64,000 nt of DNA from Hormiphora californensis (GCA_020137815.1 CM035362.1:6129715-6193714); one strand, 5' to 3'; positions 44,335 through 57,680 are shown, numbered from the stretch's first letter. The notes: generated from the letters alone by a model not told the origin. Numbers and translations are program-made.

Positions 44335-45148
44335 ACAGATTATCAACTAATTATCAACTAATTATCAACCCAATTATCAACTAATTATCGACTAATTATC
44401 AACTAATTATCAACTAATTACATGCTTCAACATCAACTAGCTGAATGACCGGGTGAAGGTATTCACCTAACTATCTACAATTAACAAAACAAATCCGAAT
44501 TTATACCATCATCTCATACAACAATTATCTCTCTCACTTTCTCATTCTCTCTAAGCAACAAAGTCACGTGGCTATATTCAATATTTCTACTCTTCTAAAA
44601 TATTGCCCAAATACTTTCCGCCCAATATCTCTCCATAACTAAAGTAACAATAAATAATACCGAATCTCCCCAAAGAATTCCTAAATATCTATATCCTCCT
44701 AACTCACTCTCAACCATCATAAGGTCATCAAATACCTATCATGACTAACTCAATTATCAACTAATTATCGACTAATTATCAACTAATTATCAACTATGTA
44801 CATGCTTCAACATCAACTAGCTGAATGACCGGGTGAAGGTATTCACCTAACTATCTACAATTAACAAAACAAATCCGAATTTATACCATTCATCTCATAC
44901 AACAATTATTCTCTCTCACTTTCTCATTCTCTCTAACTTAGAGTCTAAGCAACAAAGTCACGTGGCTATATTCAATATTTCTACTCTTCTAAAATATTAG
45001 CCCAAATACTTTCCGCCCAATATCTCTCCATAACTAAAGTAACAAATAAATAATATCGAATCTCCCCCAAAGAATTCCTAAATATCTATATCCTCCTAAC
45101 TCACTCTCAACCATCATAAGATCATCAAATACCTATCATGACTAACTC
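44335..45148 (+). repeat. Minisatellite A and two tandem X cores
   Basis: Two successive units: minisatellite A (44335-44420), X (44421-44757), then A again (44745-44800), X (44801-45148). Both X cores stop at the same point, CATGACTAACTC. Confidence 0.85.
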
Positions 45149-45208
45149 TTTGGACCCACAACTTTGAACCCATATAGCGTCTTTCTAGACCATATTTGAA
45201 AGTTTTAA

Positions 45209-47641
45209 CCCTTTAAGGACGAGAAGGATTGGCTCGATAGATTTTTCTAATTTTTCGTTTATAAGTAGATATTATTACCACAAACTACCTCGAAAAGAAA
45301 TTTGAAGTTTCGACATGTAGTTTTTGCTGGGCCCACTGTGTCATATATGACTCTATCGTCCGTAAGGGAATTCTAGTAACAAATGTAGTTGTGCAAAGTA
45401 TGGGTCCAATAGCAAATTTTATGCTTTGAGGCAGTCTATAGCTATAATTTCTACAATCTTGAACGGTTTTTACTAGAAAAACCCCAAATTCTACATTTTG
45501 TATCATATATGACTCTATCGTCCCAATTGGTAAATTCTCCAAAAACATCATAACTCGGGCTAGAAAAGGAGCTAAGAGTCATCAGGGCATTAAACTGTGT
45601 AGAATCATCGCATTAGTGGGGGTAGAGCACATATTTAGGTCGCTATCTTGCCCCCTAATTGAGATAATTGGATAATTAGCCAATTATCTGTCCCGCGCAT
45701 GCTAATAAATGAAACTTTGCTTTGGGAAGGAGTTATGAGGCAAATGGGGGCACTAAAATGTGTAGAATCATCACATTAGTGGGGTTAGAGCACATATTGG
45801 TCTCTATCTGGACCCCTAATGAGATAATTGGATAATAGCTAATTAGGTGCCATCCAGCGCTAAAAAATAAATTTGGCGGAGTATACAAGACAAATGGGGG
45901 CACTAAAATGTGTAAAATCGTCGCCTTAGTGGGGGGCAGAGCACATAGCTGAGTTTCTATTCCCGCTCCTAATTGAGATAATTGGTAATTAGCTAATTGA
46001 CGGTTGCATAATGCCCCCTTTTCACCATATACCGTGGTTTCTGGCTAATCCTGAGCTTTTGTTCAATCTAAGGATCTTTCGGCATCCCTTTACCCCATTT
46101 ATTCACCTTTGACCGTTTTACACAATAATATAGCACTCTAGATACAACCCAGACGCCGACTTCAGCTCTGTACAACTCCCTTGCTTCATCCTACTCCTAG
46201 CAGACCTCTCATACTAAACGCCTTCTACAGATCATCTTATTTCCGATGGAGTTATGAGAAGTTTCCTTAGTGCCAAATGAGATTGTGAGAGTGATGAGGA
46301 GAAATAATGTAGGGGGAATCTAAACTGTGTGTCCAATAATAAAATGGGAAACAGTAGTACATTAGGGGTTGAACGTCTTGTAGGAGCAATAGGATATCCC
46401 AAAAAATCGGTTAGGAAGGTGTATGGATCTCGAAATTATGAGAGGTCTAGGATAAGCAGATGGTTCTAAAGAGCTGAAGGCGGTGTCTAGGGTTGTGTGC
46501 TATATTAGTGTGTAAAACGAGTCAAAGGTGATACAAATGGGTAAAGGGATGCTAGAAGGGCCTTATATTGAACAAAAGAGCTCAGGATTAGCCAGAAACC
46601 ACGGTTTATGGTGAAAAGGGGGGCATTATGCAACCGTCAATTAGCTAATTATCCAATTATCTCAATTAGGAGCGGGAATAGAAACTCAGCTATGTGCTCT
46701 GCCTCTACTAAGGCGACGATTTTACGTATTTTAGTACCCCCAGTTGTCTTGTATACTCCGCCAAATTTGATTTTTTAGCGCTGGATGGCAGCTAATTAGC
46801 TAATTATCCAATTATCTCAATTAGGGGTCCAGATAGAGACCTAAATATGTGCTCTAACCCCACTAATGTGATGATTCTACACATTTTAGTACCCCCATTT
46901 GCCTCATAACTCCTTCCCAAAGCAAGGTTTCATTATAGCATGCGGGGGACAGATAATTGGATATTTCCAATATCTCAATTAGGGGGCAAGATAGCGACCA
47001 AATATGTGCTCTACCCCCACTAATGCGATGATTTACACAGTTTAGTGCCCTGATTCGACTCTTAGCTCCTTTTCTAGCCCGAGTTAGGATGTTTTTGGAG
47101 AATTTACCAATTGGGACGATAGAGTCATATATGATACAAAATGTAGAATTTGGGGTATTTCTAGTAAAAACCGTTCAAGATTGTAGAAATTATAGCTATA
47201 GACTGCCTCAAAGCATAAAATTTGACTATTGGACCCATACTTTGCACAAATGACATTTGTTACTAGAATTCCCTTACGGACGATAGAGTCATATATGATA
47301 CAGCGACTAAAACGTTAATAACTCATTCAATTTTCAATATTTTTTGATGCGGTTTTTTTGCATTCGTTTGTTATGTCAAGTAGTTTTATCCCTTCAAAGG
47401 ATTATTTGTGCCCCTCAAAAACAAAAATTTGAGAGGGGTTTTTAAAAAAAGGCTTAAATTAGCCTCCGAGAAGGGCCATAAAAAAATTTTTTCGATTTTC
47501 CGAGCTGATTTGGACGTGGTTTTGGGTTAAAAATCCCTAAAACTAGCTTGTGACAAAAAATTAGCAACCTAGACATCATGTAGCGCCTTCCAGACGGTCT
47601 AGAATGGACCGTGTCATATATGACCTATCGCCCTCAAAGGG
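45209..47641. mobile_element. piggyBac-like non-autonomous element, largely palindromic
   Basis: Starts CCCTTTAAGGACGA after TTAA (45205-45208) and ends TCGCCCTCAAAGGG before TTAA (47642-47645). The TTAA duplication and CCCTTT ends are the signature of piggyBac elements. It contains an inverted repeat with arms of about 870 bp (about 45340-46215 and 46440-47302). Subterminal words GTCATATATGAC plus TATCGTCC recur four or more times. No transposase frame is present (2433 bp, only one short chance ORF). Confidence 0.75.
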
Positions 47642-47645
47642 TTAA

Positions 47646-48434
47646 ATCGTTTCCAGGGTTGAACCATACATTTTTCTAGCATTTTGAGGTCGTTTTGAGC
47701 TTCTGAAGTTATCGACTTTGGAAAACAGGGCTAAAACAGTGCATTTGGTAGGCAAAATGGGTAGTTTAATGGCCATATCTCAAAATTGGTACGAGTATAA
47801 TTAAAATGGACTTGGAAAATGCAAGAAAAGTGGTATTTTACCCGGGGTAAGTTTCAGGGTGATGTTCCAAATTTTGTGCCTCTCAGAGGCCTTCAAAGTG
47901 CTGGGTCACCTGTGACCCAATCGTCCCCTAACGCTAAAAACGGAATTTGCATTTTACGAGCATTTCTAAAGGAATGGCCCCCGATAAAAGTCTAAAACGG
48001 CATTTTTTAAACAGTTGCTAGCGACTAACCGACTCTATCATTGTTATCTGAATCTTAGGTAGTCGATGAAAAAATTTTTGAGATCCGTGCTCCTTCAGAA
48101 AATTTTTCATCTCGGCCAATTTTGAAATTCTAAAACGGCTACAGATGAGATAGAGAAGCATAGGGTGTGCAAACTGTGCAGAATGGCCGGGTTTTATTAA
48201 GTGTTATGAACAAAACATAGAGTCTAAAATGAGCGGTTTTCGAGTTATCGGGCAAAATAGGGCAAAATCTCAATTCTATTTTAGCGTTAGGGGACGATTG
48301 GGTCACAGGTGACCCAAAGAAATACAGGTGGTAGAACCAAAATTCCTTTTCCTGCGTTCAAGTAGGTTCAAAGTGAGTGTCTCCAGAAAGTTTTAGAGAA
48401 TTCTGTCGACAGGGGGCTTATCGTCCCCAAAGGG
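47646..48434. mobile_element. Further piggyBac-like sequence with a nested MITE
   Basis: 47903-48315 is a 413-bp element with ends GGGTCACCTGTGACCCAATC and its inverse, about 37 bp long. The end of the outer sequence is TATCGTCCCCAAAGGG (48434), a second piggyBac-type right terminus, joined to TTATACCATTC of spacer X. The outer left end was not found. No gene. Confidence 0.6.
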
Positions 48435-48751
48435 TTATACCATTCATCTCATACAACAATTATTCTCTCTCACTTTCTCATTCTCTCTAAGCAACAAAGT
48501 CACGTGGCTATATTCAATATTTCTACTCTTCTAAAATATTAGCCCAAATACTTTCCGCCCAATATCTCTCCATAACTAAAGTAACAAATAAATAATATCG
48601 AATCTCCCCCAAAGAATTCCTAAATATCTATATCCTCCTAACTCACTCTCAACCATCATAAGATCATCAAATACCTATCATGACTAACTCTCAGTCACCC
48701 TGAGAGAGAAACAATGTAGGAACACGAGGAACCTAACACGTGTGCCCTAGA
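48435..48751 (+). repeat. Spacer core X
   Basis: Resumes exactly where the core was interrupted, at TTATACCATTCATCTCATAC, and continues to GTGCCCTAGAGTTTTAGATT. Confidence 0.85.
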
Positions 48752-48960
48752 GTTTTAGATTGGTTGGATATTGGTTGGAGATTGGTTGGAGATTAGTTGG
48801 AGATTGGTTGGAGATTGGGTAAAGATTGGTTGGAGATTAGTTCGGGATTGGTTGGAGATTGATTGGAGATTGGTTGGAAATTGGTTGGTGATTGGTTCGA
48901 GATTGGTTGGAGATTGGTTGGAGATTGGTTGGAGATTGGTTGGAGATTGGTTGGAGATTG
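48752..48960 (+). repeat. Minisatellite B
   Basis: About 19 units of GGTTGGAGATT, with more variants than the other arrays. It ends GAGAAACCATAATTTACAAA. Confidence 0.92.
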
Positions 48961-49013
48961 GAGAAACCATAATTTACAAAAGACTCTGAAACAAAAACAT
49001 ATATGTACTACAT

Positions 49014-49270
49014 ACTAGACCAAAAAACAAAGGAAATTTGTTTGGAACACCCGTGGCCTTTTTCGATACTTGACGCTGCGGGAAATGCACCCATAATCTG
49101 AGCTATACTACTAGGTATCGTTGTGCCATCTCTACAAGTTCTAACATACGCACACTTTCTCTCACTCTTCCTCGCGTCTTGCTCTGACGAAGGGTGCATT
49201 TCCCGCAGCGTCAAGTATCGAAAAAGGCCACGGGTGTTCCAAACAAATTTCCTTTGTTTTTTGGTCTAGT
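49014..49270. mobile_element. Fold-back MITE with 79-bp perfect arms
   Basis: Arms 49014-49092 and 49192-49270, starting ACTAGACCAAAAAACAAAGG, appear perfectly complementary around a 99-bp loop. The right end coincides with the target site of the 13-kb LTR element (TAGT, 49267-49270). Confidence 0.85.
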
Positions 49271-50269
49271 TGTTGCAATGCTAGGTTTTGCGGGTTTAAG
49301 CGGGGTTTTAACGGTTAGCATTGCCTCACTAAAGTCACCTAGACAAAAGCGGTATTTCCAGTTTCGTGCATGAGCTAAGGCTCACCTCCTAATTGGTCTA
49401 AGTCTCAAAGTAATACACCTCAATTTGGTATAGATAAGAAAGTAATGTATCATGTTCAAGTTCACTAATCATGCTTCTACACATCTCACATTCTAATGTC
49501 ACTACACAACTAATTCTGTCTATATTGTCTCAGTCTATAAGTCTCAACTATCTCACTAATCTATCTACTCAACTCTACTCTACTCTACAGTTCACATATA
49601 GGTTTACGATGACTGATAGGACATCTGCTTGGCAAACAATGCTTCGTAGTACATATATTATTGACATGGGGACATCTGCTTGGCATGGCTCGCTATGCCT
49701 ACAGTTCACATAGAATATTTACAACAAGATGTCCCACTACTTGGGAGAGCTACTCTGCTTAGCATGGCTCGCTATGCTTACAGTTATGAGCTGAGCTGAA
49801 TGCTGAAATGGTGTCCCTTTTATACTGCTCCGGACCAGGCTTATCTCATGATGATCTATTATTGACGTATTTCCTGGCTGTGGGCCATCTGTGTCTCGTG
49901 ATTGTCCATTGACCTCCTTTGGCACCCTCTTATAGTTTCTCACTTTAGTTTATGTCTTTAGCTTCATCTCTCACGTCACGATGTGCTAACTAACTGGCGG
50001 GTCATCATTCCATCATGTAATTGGCATGTCGCCAGGCAATTAAAAGTAATCAATTCGTTATGGTCGAATTCTGGGTTTGGTCCAGCACGTCACGGTATTG
50101 TAAGATGTAATCTAAATCACATGATCCTCGCACGACTATGTTCATTATCTCACGTAAGGGAACATCTCACGTTTGACTGTCATGTCTTTCCCTGGCCAGG
50201 TAATCACTGTGCCAACTTCCGGGTGTGATTGAATAATGGTTCAGTATAGGAATATGTAATATTCCAACA
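49271..50269 (-). repeat. 3' LTR
   Basis: 999 bp. It contains a 79-bp segment (about 49689-49767) absent from the other LTR, bounded by the direct repeat GCATGGCTCGCTATGC. The two LTRs otherwise look nearly identical. Confidence 0.88.
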
Positions 50270-52339
50270 ACCCCACCTTTTATGTTTTTAGCGTTCTCTC
50301 CGGTTTTTTGGATTTCTTCCGATCTTCAAATCTGTATTTATTTTGTTCCGATCTTCCAACATCACCCTTCCTTTTTTGTTTTTTAGGCTTCCTCCATATT
50401 TTTTAGTGTTTTTCCTCCTCCTTCTTCTTCTTTTTCTGCGATGTGACCGGTATATTGCCAGGCTGCTTCGGCCCAAAGAGACTTGGGGAGCTGGTGCCAT
50501 ACCAAATCACAGGTTGTGCTGGATTAATCGACCCTCAATTCTTTATCCACTCTCTATTCAGTCTGCAACTCCAACATCATAGGGACATCACTCCTCCTTT
50601 TGGTTTTTTCAGACCGTTTCCTCTTGTTTTTCGGCGTTTCATTGTGTATAGTAGACGTCCCTCACAGTTCACACTCTACTCTCTCAGTATCCTTATCTTA
50701 CTTACTTCTTCACTCTTTAAAATATCACACACTAAAATTCTTACTTATAATATTTTTCTCTGCTAAGTTTCCTATTCACACTCACTCACACACTTTGCAC
50801 ACTTTATAGTTCACATTTCACACTTCAGTCTTGTGGCTTCTGCGGTATTATCTCAACACAGGCGTCTTTGCGGAACTTAGAATATCATCACATGCACCCC
50901 ACATTTCAAACAATCATGCATCCTGAGAGCTAGCTGACTTACTTTTCCTCTTCCTCTGATCATCTATTATCTGATTATATATCTTTTTAGAAAGTCTATC
51001 TTTTGCTGATAATGTTCCTTGAGTCTTCATTTTATCATATTTCACATCTATCATTCTTTAATCGTTCTTCATCACTCCTCGTCGTTTACAAAAACTTTAC
51101 CTTTCTTGTTGTATTCATTATAAGTCCTCATTGTCCGTTTTCTATCTGTTATTTCCGGTAGATTCATACTCGGCACCCCTGTTGTCTTTGTGACTGGTAC
51201 TTTCATGTATTATCTGTCCTTCCTCCATCTGTATGTAATACTGTCCTCATCTTTCTGTCTTTTGGATATTATGTTCTTTGTCCTCGTACTTTCTGGTCCA
51301 GCGGTTCGTTTTTAATATCTTGCCAAACATTTTCTGTAGTTTGTCTCCACAGTTTGTTTCCACAGTGGTTTTAATTGTATTTGTTTTTGTGTCATGTCTG
51401 TCGATTCTGTCAATTTGTTTTGATTTGTCTCCACTACCTGTACTGTCTCCTCACTTGTTGATTAATTGTTTGCATTACCTTTTTATTATCTTGCTATATC
51501 TTTGTCATGACAGTATTCCATTCTTATCTTTGTCATTATTACCTTGCCATAGTTCACTTCTCATTATTTATCACTACCACCTTTAGCTTTTAATTTGTCA
51601 CCCTGTCATTATTACCTTGTCACTACTACCTTGTCATTATCACTTTGTCCCTATCACCTAGCCATTGTTACCTTCTCTTTGTCTTCATTACCTTGTCACT
51701 GTTACCTTGTCTTTCTCTTCGCAACCTTGTTACTATTATATTGCGACTGTTACCTTCTCAATGTTACTTTGACACCTTTTCATTGTTACCTGTTCATTAT
51801 TACTTGTCACTACCACCTTGTCACCTTGTATTTGTCCCTATTACCTTGTCACTGCTACCTTGTCATTGTCTTCACAGCCTTGTATAATATTGCGACTGTT
51901 ACCTTCTCATTTATACTTTGTCACTACTATCTTGTCTTTGTTACTTCCTCATTATTACCTTGTCACTACTTCATTGTCACTGTTACTTCCTCATTATTAC
52001 TTTGTCACTATTATATTGTCACTGTTACTTCCTCATTATTACTTTGTCACTATTATATTTTCACTGTCACTTCCTCATTATTACTTTGTCACTACAGTCT
52101 TGTCTTTGTCTTTACTATTTGTCACTATTACACTGACATTTCTACCTTCTTACAATCTTACTTTTACTTTGTCACTTCACAACGGCCTAGTCTGTCTCCT
52201 TATTTACTCATTTTCTCGAGCTCTCTCTTTATGAACTTGAATGTATTGTGAAAACTTGAAAACATTTACTTGTGTACTAACTTTGTGCATAGCATGTGTC
52301 CGATCAACTTGATTGGGATCAATGTCCCCATTTGTGATA

Positions 52340-52472
52340 CAGCCGTGCCTCTACTCACCGGCCACCGATCTACCGGAAACCTTATCGATACAGGGAATCA
52401 AATATATTTTACTCCGGTGTACCGGTACCCCGATTCACCGCAAAATTTTCTCGTTAAACCGGAGTCCGACTG
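52340..52472. mobile_element. Short Tigger-like MITE
   Basis: 133 bp, flanked by TA, with ends CAGCCGTGCCTCTACTCACC and CCGGAGTCCGACTG (imperfect inverse). It includes CCCCGATTCACCG words similar to the 34919-35787 family. Confidence 0.6.
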
Positions 52473-52721
52473 TATTCAAATCTATTTATTTTATTATGCC
52501 CAGATATAATATCATTTATCCTATATTTTCATACATATAATTTTCATAAATAATTCCTGATCCTAAAGATTGTATTATCATATCTCAGATTATTCACTTA
52601 GTCAATTTATTAATTACTAAACTTTTATCACATTAATCACTTATTCTTTAATTACTTTAATTTCATCACTTATCACTTAACTCCACTTATTTTAACTTGC
52701 TTTAGCATTTATTCCAATTTT

Positions 52722-52860
52722 ATTCACTCCAATAATACTCCAATAATACTCCAATAATACTCCCATAATACTCCAATAATACTCCAATAATACTCCAATA
52801 ATACTCCAATAATACTCCAATAATGCTCCAATAATTCTCCAATAATACTTCAATAATACT
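52722..52860 (+). repeat. 11-bp minisatellite ACTCCAATAAT
   Basis: About 12 units. The same unit length as minisatellites A and B. TCTCCAACCAA (B, reverse) and ACTCCAATAAT share a core. Confidence 0.92.
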
Positions 52861-54945
52861 CATAATTATTATCCAGCTAATTAAATCATTGAAAATTTGT
52901 TCCATTTTTAATCGAGAAATCGAGTGATCAGTTCGACTCTCCATATGATCACAGTGATCAGCTGCTTTCATATGTTATGGAGACAAAGTTCAACAACTAC
53001 ACAGGCGTCCCTGTGGCAACGCGTTGCTAAATTAACTGCAGTTTAACTTATCTAATCAATTAATTACTTATTTTTTATAACTTATCTCTGATATTACTTT
53101 CATACTTTCAACTTAATATTCTCATAATTAATTTAGTATTTTCAAAACTCATTATTCATTTTCCTTAATTTTTTTTTTTCACCGTACATGTACTTCACGC
53201 CTGCTAATCATTAAGCTAACTCCCGTTGCATGTTAAATACTTTATTTATTATTTTATTATCACTTTATCAAACTCCGTTAATCACTTATATAACTACCAT
53301 TTGCAACGTTAAGTAATGTCTCACAACCTTATATCACCATTATAACATTATCTAGCCGGCCGGCATAATTTAAAATCATCACAATTATCTTCTTCCCCAT
53401 ATAATATATAATTTCGCTCTTAGTTAACACATTTCCAACTCTTATATTAATTAAACTCACACTTATCTCATTACAGCTTAATTCAACTTTTATCGGGCTT
53501 TGAACTTAACAGGCTAATTTGATCGGAACACAATGCTCATTATATAATACACACACATACACTTTTCGAAATTATTTTACCCCTCCATTTTCCTATTTTA
53601 GTTTCCTTAATTTTGTGCCTCATGTGTTTCTTCTTTATGGGATAATTCCAGAACACTATAGGTCCACGGACAGAAAAATGAGCTAGACCCACCCTCATTG
53701 ACGAGAACTCTACGAAAGGCTTTACATAGTCAGTTCCCGACAACAGAAGCAGATCTGCTCCCTCGTGCCTGCAACCCAATAATTCATTAATTATCCATGA
53801 TTTAAACATCTACTAATTAGGCCCCATACTATACTATACATATTGGTGCAGATTGTTTCAATTATAAACTTAACTTTTCAGACATTCAATTGACAAAGTA
53901 ATTTTTCCTAATTTGTTCTGACTCAACTTATTTTAACTCATCAATGACAACCCTAAACTAATCTTAACTGAACCTGTCAGGCTAATAAAATGCTCTGACA
54001 GAACTCAAATGATCTCCTAAACCAGCTCAAACCAACCGTAACTCAATCTCTCACAATTTAAATTTACAACCTAACTTTACTTTAAATCCATTCACCAGGA
54101 CAACCCCTACGGGATAGATGCTCTACGAGAGAATTTACACAGCCAACATCCACCCAAAGGAACTGGCCCAGCAAAATAATTAATACACAATACATGAACA
54201 TATGCTATTAAATGTATGCAGAAACTAAAACTTTTCGAATTCATGCTAAATAATATTAAATAAGTATTCTAAATGTACTCAAATTCCTGCTTTTATAGAT
54301 TCAACAAAACTTTGATGACCACATGCTTATCAAGTATCAAGTATCGCCACAGTCGCTACTCTACTTAATTTTAACATAATCCCATTAATCTATTTCTACT
54401 TAACTCTCCCAACCTAATTCACTTAATTTATTTTGACTTTCCCTACTTGAAAAAAATTACTTGGCATGAATTAAATTTACTTATAGGAACATTAATTTTC
54501 AACTTTTTAATTTTTTAATTTAATACATATTTATTACTTTTAACCGAACATTGTATTTGATATCTACTTTTCTTGATTTACACCATGTTTCACACACATC
54601 CATTATCATTATCCATACATTTCCACCAACTAATATCCCTTTGGGGATAGAGGCACATATATAACAAAACGAAAAAATTACCCAGCAATCAACGTTTCAC
54701 AACTCATTATTGACAATGAACCACTCTTACAAAGAGCACACTGAGCTAGAAAGCCGAATAATAATTTGGGTGACAAGTCCCATGTTCACAGTAAACAGTT
54801 GTGGTGCATGTTAACATTGTTAATCTAGTTGAATTGTTCTTCAGACTGCACGAATTTATTTGAATGGTTCATACTTTCAAACATACTGTTACACAATTTC
54901 AAGCGATTCAATATATTATATAAAACTTTAACTTACTAATTCTTT

Positions 54946-55893
54946 TCATGTCTGATTGTTGTTCAGCCTATTCTTGCTTTTCAGGTTTTGAGAAGATTCC
55001 TCCTTCAATCTTTTCCGCTTTTCCTTTGACTTTTTATTTGATTTAGCTACACTCTCCTTGCCTTTCTTTTTTGAGTCATTCCGCATATAGCTTTTCATTT
55101 TTATAACTTTATTCTGCCTCTCCTCAGGATCCACTTCAGCCCAGTAGTCCGAGTAGACTCTGAGAAGGTGTCTGATTTTATCCCCATTCTCCTCCATTCC
55201 AAATGAGCTGTCCATCCGCTCCGACAATTCCACCTTGAATTCCGTGTAAGCCAAATCTCCAATTAAGCCATACAATTCTTCAATTAACACACTGGAAGGT
55301 TTGTATTTCGATACTTTTTTATCTTCATCCTCTTGCCTGGCCTTCGCTATCTCTTCCTCAACTGCTTCGCTTATCTTCGTATATTGCATGGCATACATAT
55401 AATCCCAATAGTCCCACTTTACACCACCATTTTTACTCTCGACATTCTCTGCACTTTTCGAGCTCTCCCCTCTTTCCTCCTGGCTTCCGAAAGGCACACA
55501 ACCACTATCGACCACGTTTGACTCAACTTTTTCCAACTTTGTCTCCTCGTTAACTTTCAGACAGTTCCTCCGCTCGCTCAGACATTCAAACTCTCGAGAC
55601 AGACATCCTAATTCTCGAGACAGGTATTCATAATGTCTTGCCAAGTACCCATATCGACCGGAAATCCCACTCCCCGACGAACACCCGCCACAAGCTCGAA
55701 CTACATCCACAGTAGACACGACTGACTCCGGTCCAACGTTCGTTTCCATCTTCCTCCTTTTTCCTTTGGCCGTGTTCCTCTCCGCCGACACATCGACACT
55801 CCTTTGGGCCAGCGGCGACAACATGGCAGTGTCCATCACAAAGCGAAAAATATCCTCGACATCCGGGCTGTTTGTTCGTTTTGCTTTGTACAT
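54946..55893 (-). CDS. Gag-like or accessory protein of the LTR element, unrecognised
   Basis: 315 codons, ATG at 55893. It is richer in GC than the AT-rich sequence around it, which supports real coding. It starts MYKAKRTNSPDVEDIFRFVM. Residues 80-110 contain three repeats of a Y/C-LSRE-like word (YEYLSRELGCLSREFECLSE). Then WDYWDYMYAMQYTKI is followed by acidic helices, and the last 60 residues are very rich in Lys (NDSKKKGKESVAKSNKKSKE). It has no zinc knuckle, protease or RT motif. Its place downstream of the 5' LTR suits a gag, with the basic tail possibly binding RNA. I do not recognise a family. Confidence 0.55.
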   Translation of the reverse strand: MYKAKRTNSPDVEDIFRFVMDTAMLSPLAQRSVDVSAERNTAKGKRRKMETNVGPESVVSTVDVVRACGGCSSGSGISGRYGYLARHYEYLSRELGCLSREFECLSERRNCLKVNEETKLEKVESNVVDSGCVPFGSQEERGESSKSAENVESKNGGVKWDYWDYMYAMQYTKISEAVEEEIAKARQEDEDKKVSKYKPSSVLIEELYGLIGDLAYTEFKVELSERMDSSFGMEENGDKIRHLLRVYSDYWAEVDPEERQNKVIKMKSYMRNDSKKKGKESVAKSNKKSKEKRKRLKEESSQNLKSKNRLNNNQT

Positions 55894-57011
55894 TTCTAGA
55901 TTGTATTTTTGTTAATTTATCTATTTCTAGGCGAACTTGTGTTCGCTAACTGTTAAAATAAAGCGGAAGATTGTACTGTATTCTATAAACGTTGCAAAGA
56001 CTGGTTTAATCAAATAAATTGATGATATGATGTAAATTAAAATGCGATATGTTGTCCTAATTGTAGTCTCTTGTTGATTCAATTTTAATAATATGTATAC
56101 ACATACATTCAAGCTTACTTAACATGATAAGGCTTGCTTAATTAAATATGAAGTCTAATAATTATTTAAAGCAATTCAATTTTGTTATAATCACTTAACA
56201 AGTCGTTCCTAACAAGTCTAGTAAATACACACAGAAAATATACATGTTCTTCCGTCATGTTTTTGTCTCTCTCTCTCTCCCTCTCTTTCCTTCTCTCTCT
56301 CTCTTGAAATAATACCATCTCTATTTACACCACAATTACCGTCATTTCTGATCATACTCGCAGCTTCAATTTCTTTACAATTACAATACCCAAGCCACGT
56401 GACTCGTGAGCCATTTCCTTGTTTAACTATGCCTTTCATTCGCCATGTCTTATTTTTTTTTTTTGCCCAAATGCTAATACTACCATTTCCCCGTTGCCCT
56501 TCCTCTACCATATGGCCACGGCAGTCGTAATAATTCTCTATTTTCACCCATCAGATTGGCACCAATCAACTGACTTGTATATTACTTTGACTTTATTTTA
56601 CTATTTCTTTTTACTACACCTTTTTTAACCTCTTATTATATGTCCTCTACCTATGCTTATTCACATAACTTCTAATTATTCAATTTGACTAATTTTTAAA
56701 TAGCTCACTTCCCTTTAACTTCCTTAATTCTATGTAATCTAGAGCTACTATCCTACTATGTAATTTTATGTAATTGCCTTTTCTTCCCGCAATGTCATTA
56801 TCTATTTTCGCCTGTTTGCTATTTTCTACTCTGATCTATATGGTTTGTGTTACAAATATCTTGCCATCTAGAATGGATATGATGTTACTATGATTCCCTC
56901 CCCATGATCTCCAACTACTATTCAACATTTCAAGGACATCTTTTCAACTAAAATTCCCGACAATTTGTAACTAACTTTCATCGCTTATCGCATTTATCAA
57001 CAACGTTCTTC
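55894..57011. other. Non-coding part of the LTR element
   Basis: AT-rich leader region. 56260-56310 is a CT-rich run (TCTCTCTCTC). No gene seen. Confidence 0.6.
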
Positions 57012-57017
57012 AATCTT

Positions 57018-57597
57018 AGTAGTATAGTGCGGACAGTTGGGACCTATTTTAGCCTCCTAAGCGAGCCACCATTTTGTATGTGCATGTCACGTGACTTCTA
57101 ATTACCAAAATTATGCGGCGCTGGCAAGAGTTGTTCATTAGAATATTGGGAGCGCCGGCAAGGGCCTTGGAATTTATTTTGGCGCTGACAAGGGCCCACA
57201 TTCGCGATTGGGATTTCTGTATGATGTCAATTTTTGTTTGGGATTTCTGTGTGATCTCACCCCTATCACATTACACTCCTGCCACAATGCATATAACTTT
57301 CTCTCTCTTTTCTCGTGCTGGTGTTCTGATACAAATAATAGAATACTCCAGAGTTCCCCCAATATTCATCTAATGTTCTTTTGTTATTCTTATCGTTCTT
57401 TTGGTATTCCAGTGACTTTTCATTAGAAAGGAACGAGCCGGGAACGGTGAAAATTACAAAAGAACAGCATCGGAACGGTTTTTTGTTAGATAAGAAAAGT
57501 TGGAAAATACAAAAGAACAGTGGAAATTAGAACGGAACAACAGCGGAACGACGGCGGAACAGTAAAATGTTGCAAAATGTTTCGTAAACGAAAACAT
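57018..57597 (+). repeat. Left terminal inverted repeat
   Basis: 580 bp, a few per cent different from the right arm. It includes the outer block with GCGGCGCTGGCAAGAG words and, at 57375-57597, a GGAAC-rich module. Confidence 0.85.
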
Positions 57598-57680
57598 AAC
57601 AACTTTGTGTCTATAAACAAATTAAGAGACAGGTTTTTCTCGAGACAAATTAATGAATAAATAAAATGCTAGCAGTTATA

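Larger units (their letters stand above)
50270..54945. other. Non-coding interior of the LTR element
   Basis: AT-rich, with no convincing gene. 51540-52150 is an imperfect tandem array of ACCTTGTCACTATT-like words (open frames there are artefacts). 52722-52860 is an 11-bp minisatellite. 52340-52472 is a small MITE. The rest (52873-54940) shows no repeat or reading frame that I can support. Confidence 0.65.

Noticed and set aside
45149-48434. One outer piggyBac element spanning the whole nest
   Set aside because: The right end CAAAGGG at 48434 is followed by TTAT, and no matching left end with the same duplication was found, so only 45209-47641 was called as a complete element.
51595-52251. 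218-codon frame rich in Ser, Leu, Cys and Tyr
   Set aside because: Comes from an imperfect tandem array of ACCTTGTCACT-like words. Three frames are open at once.
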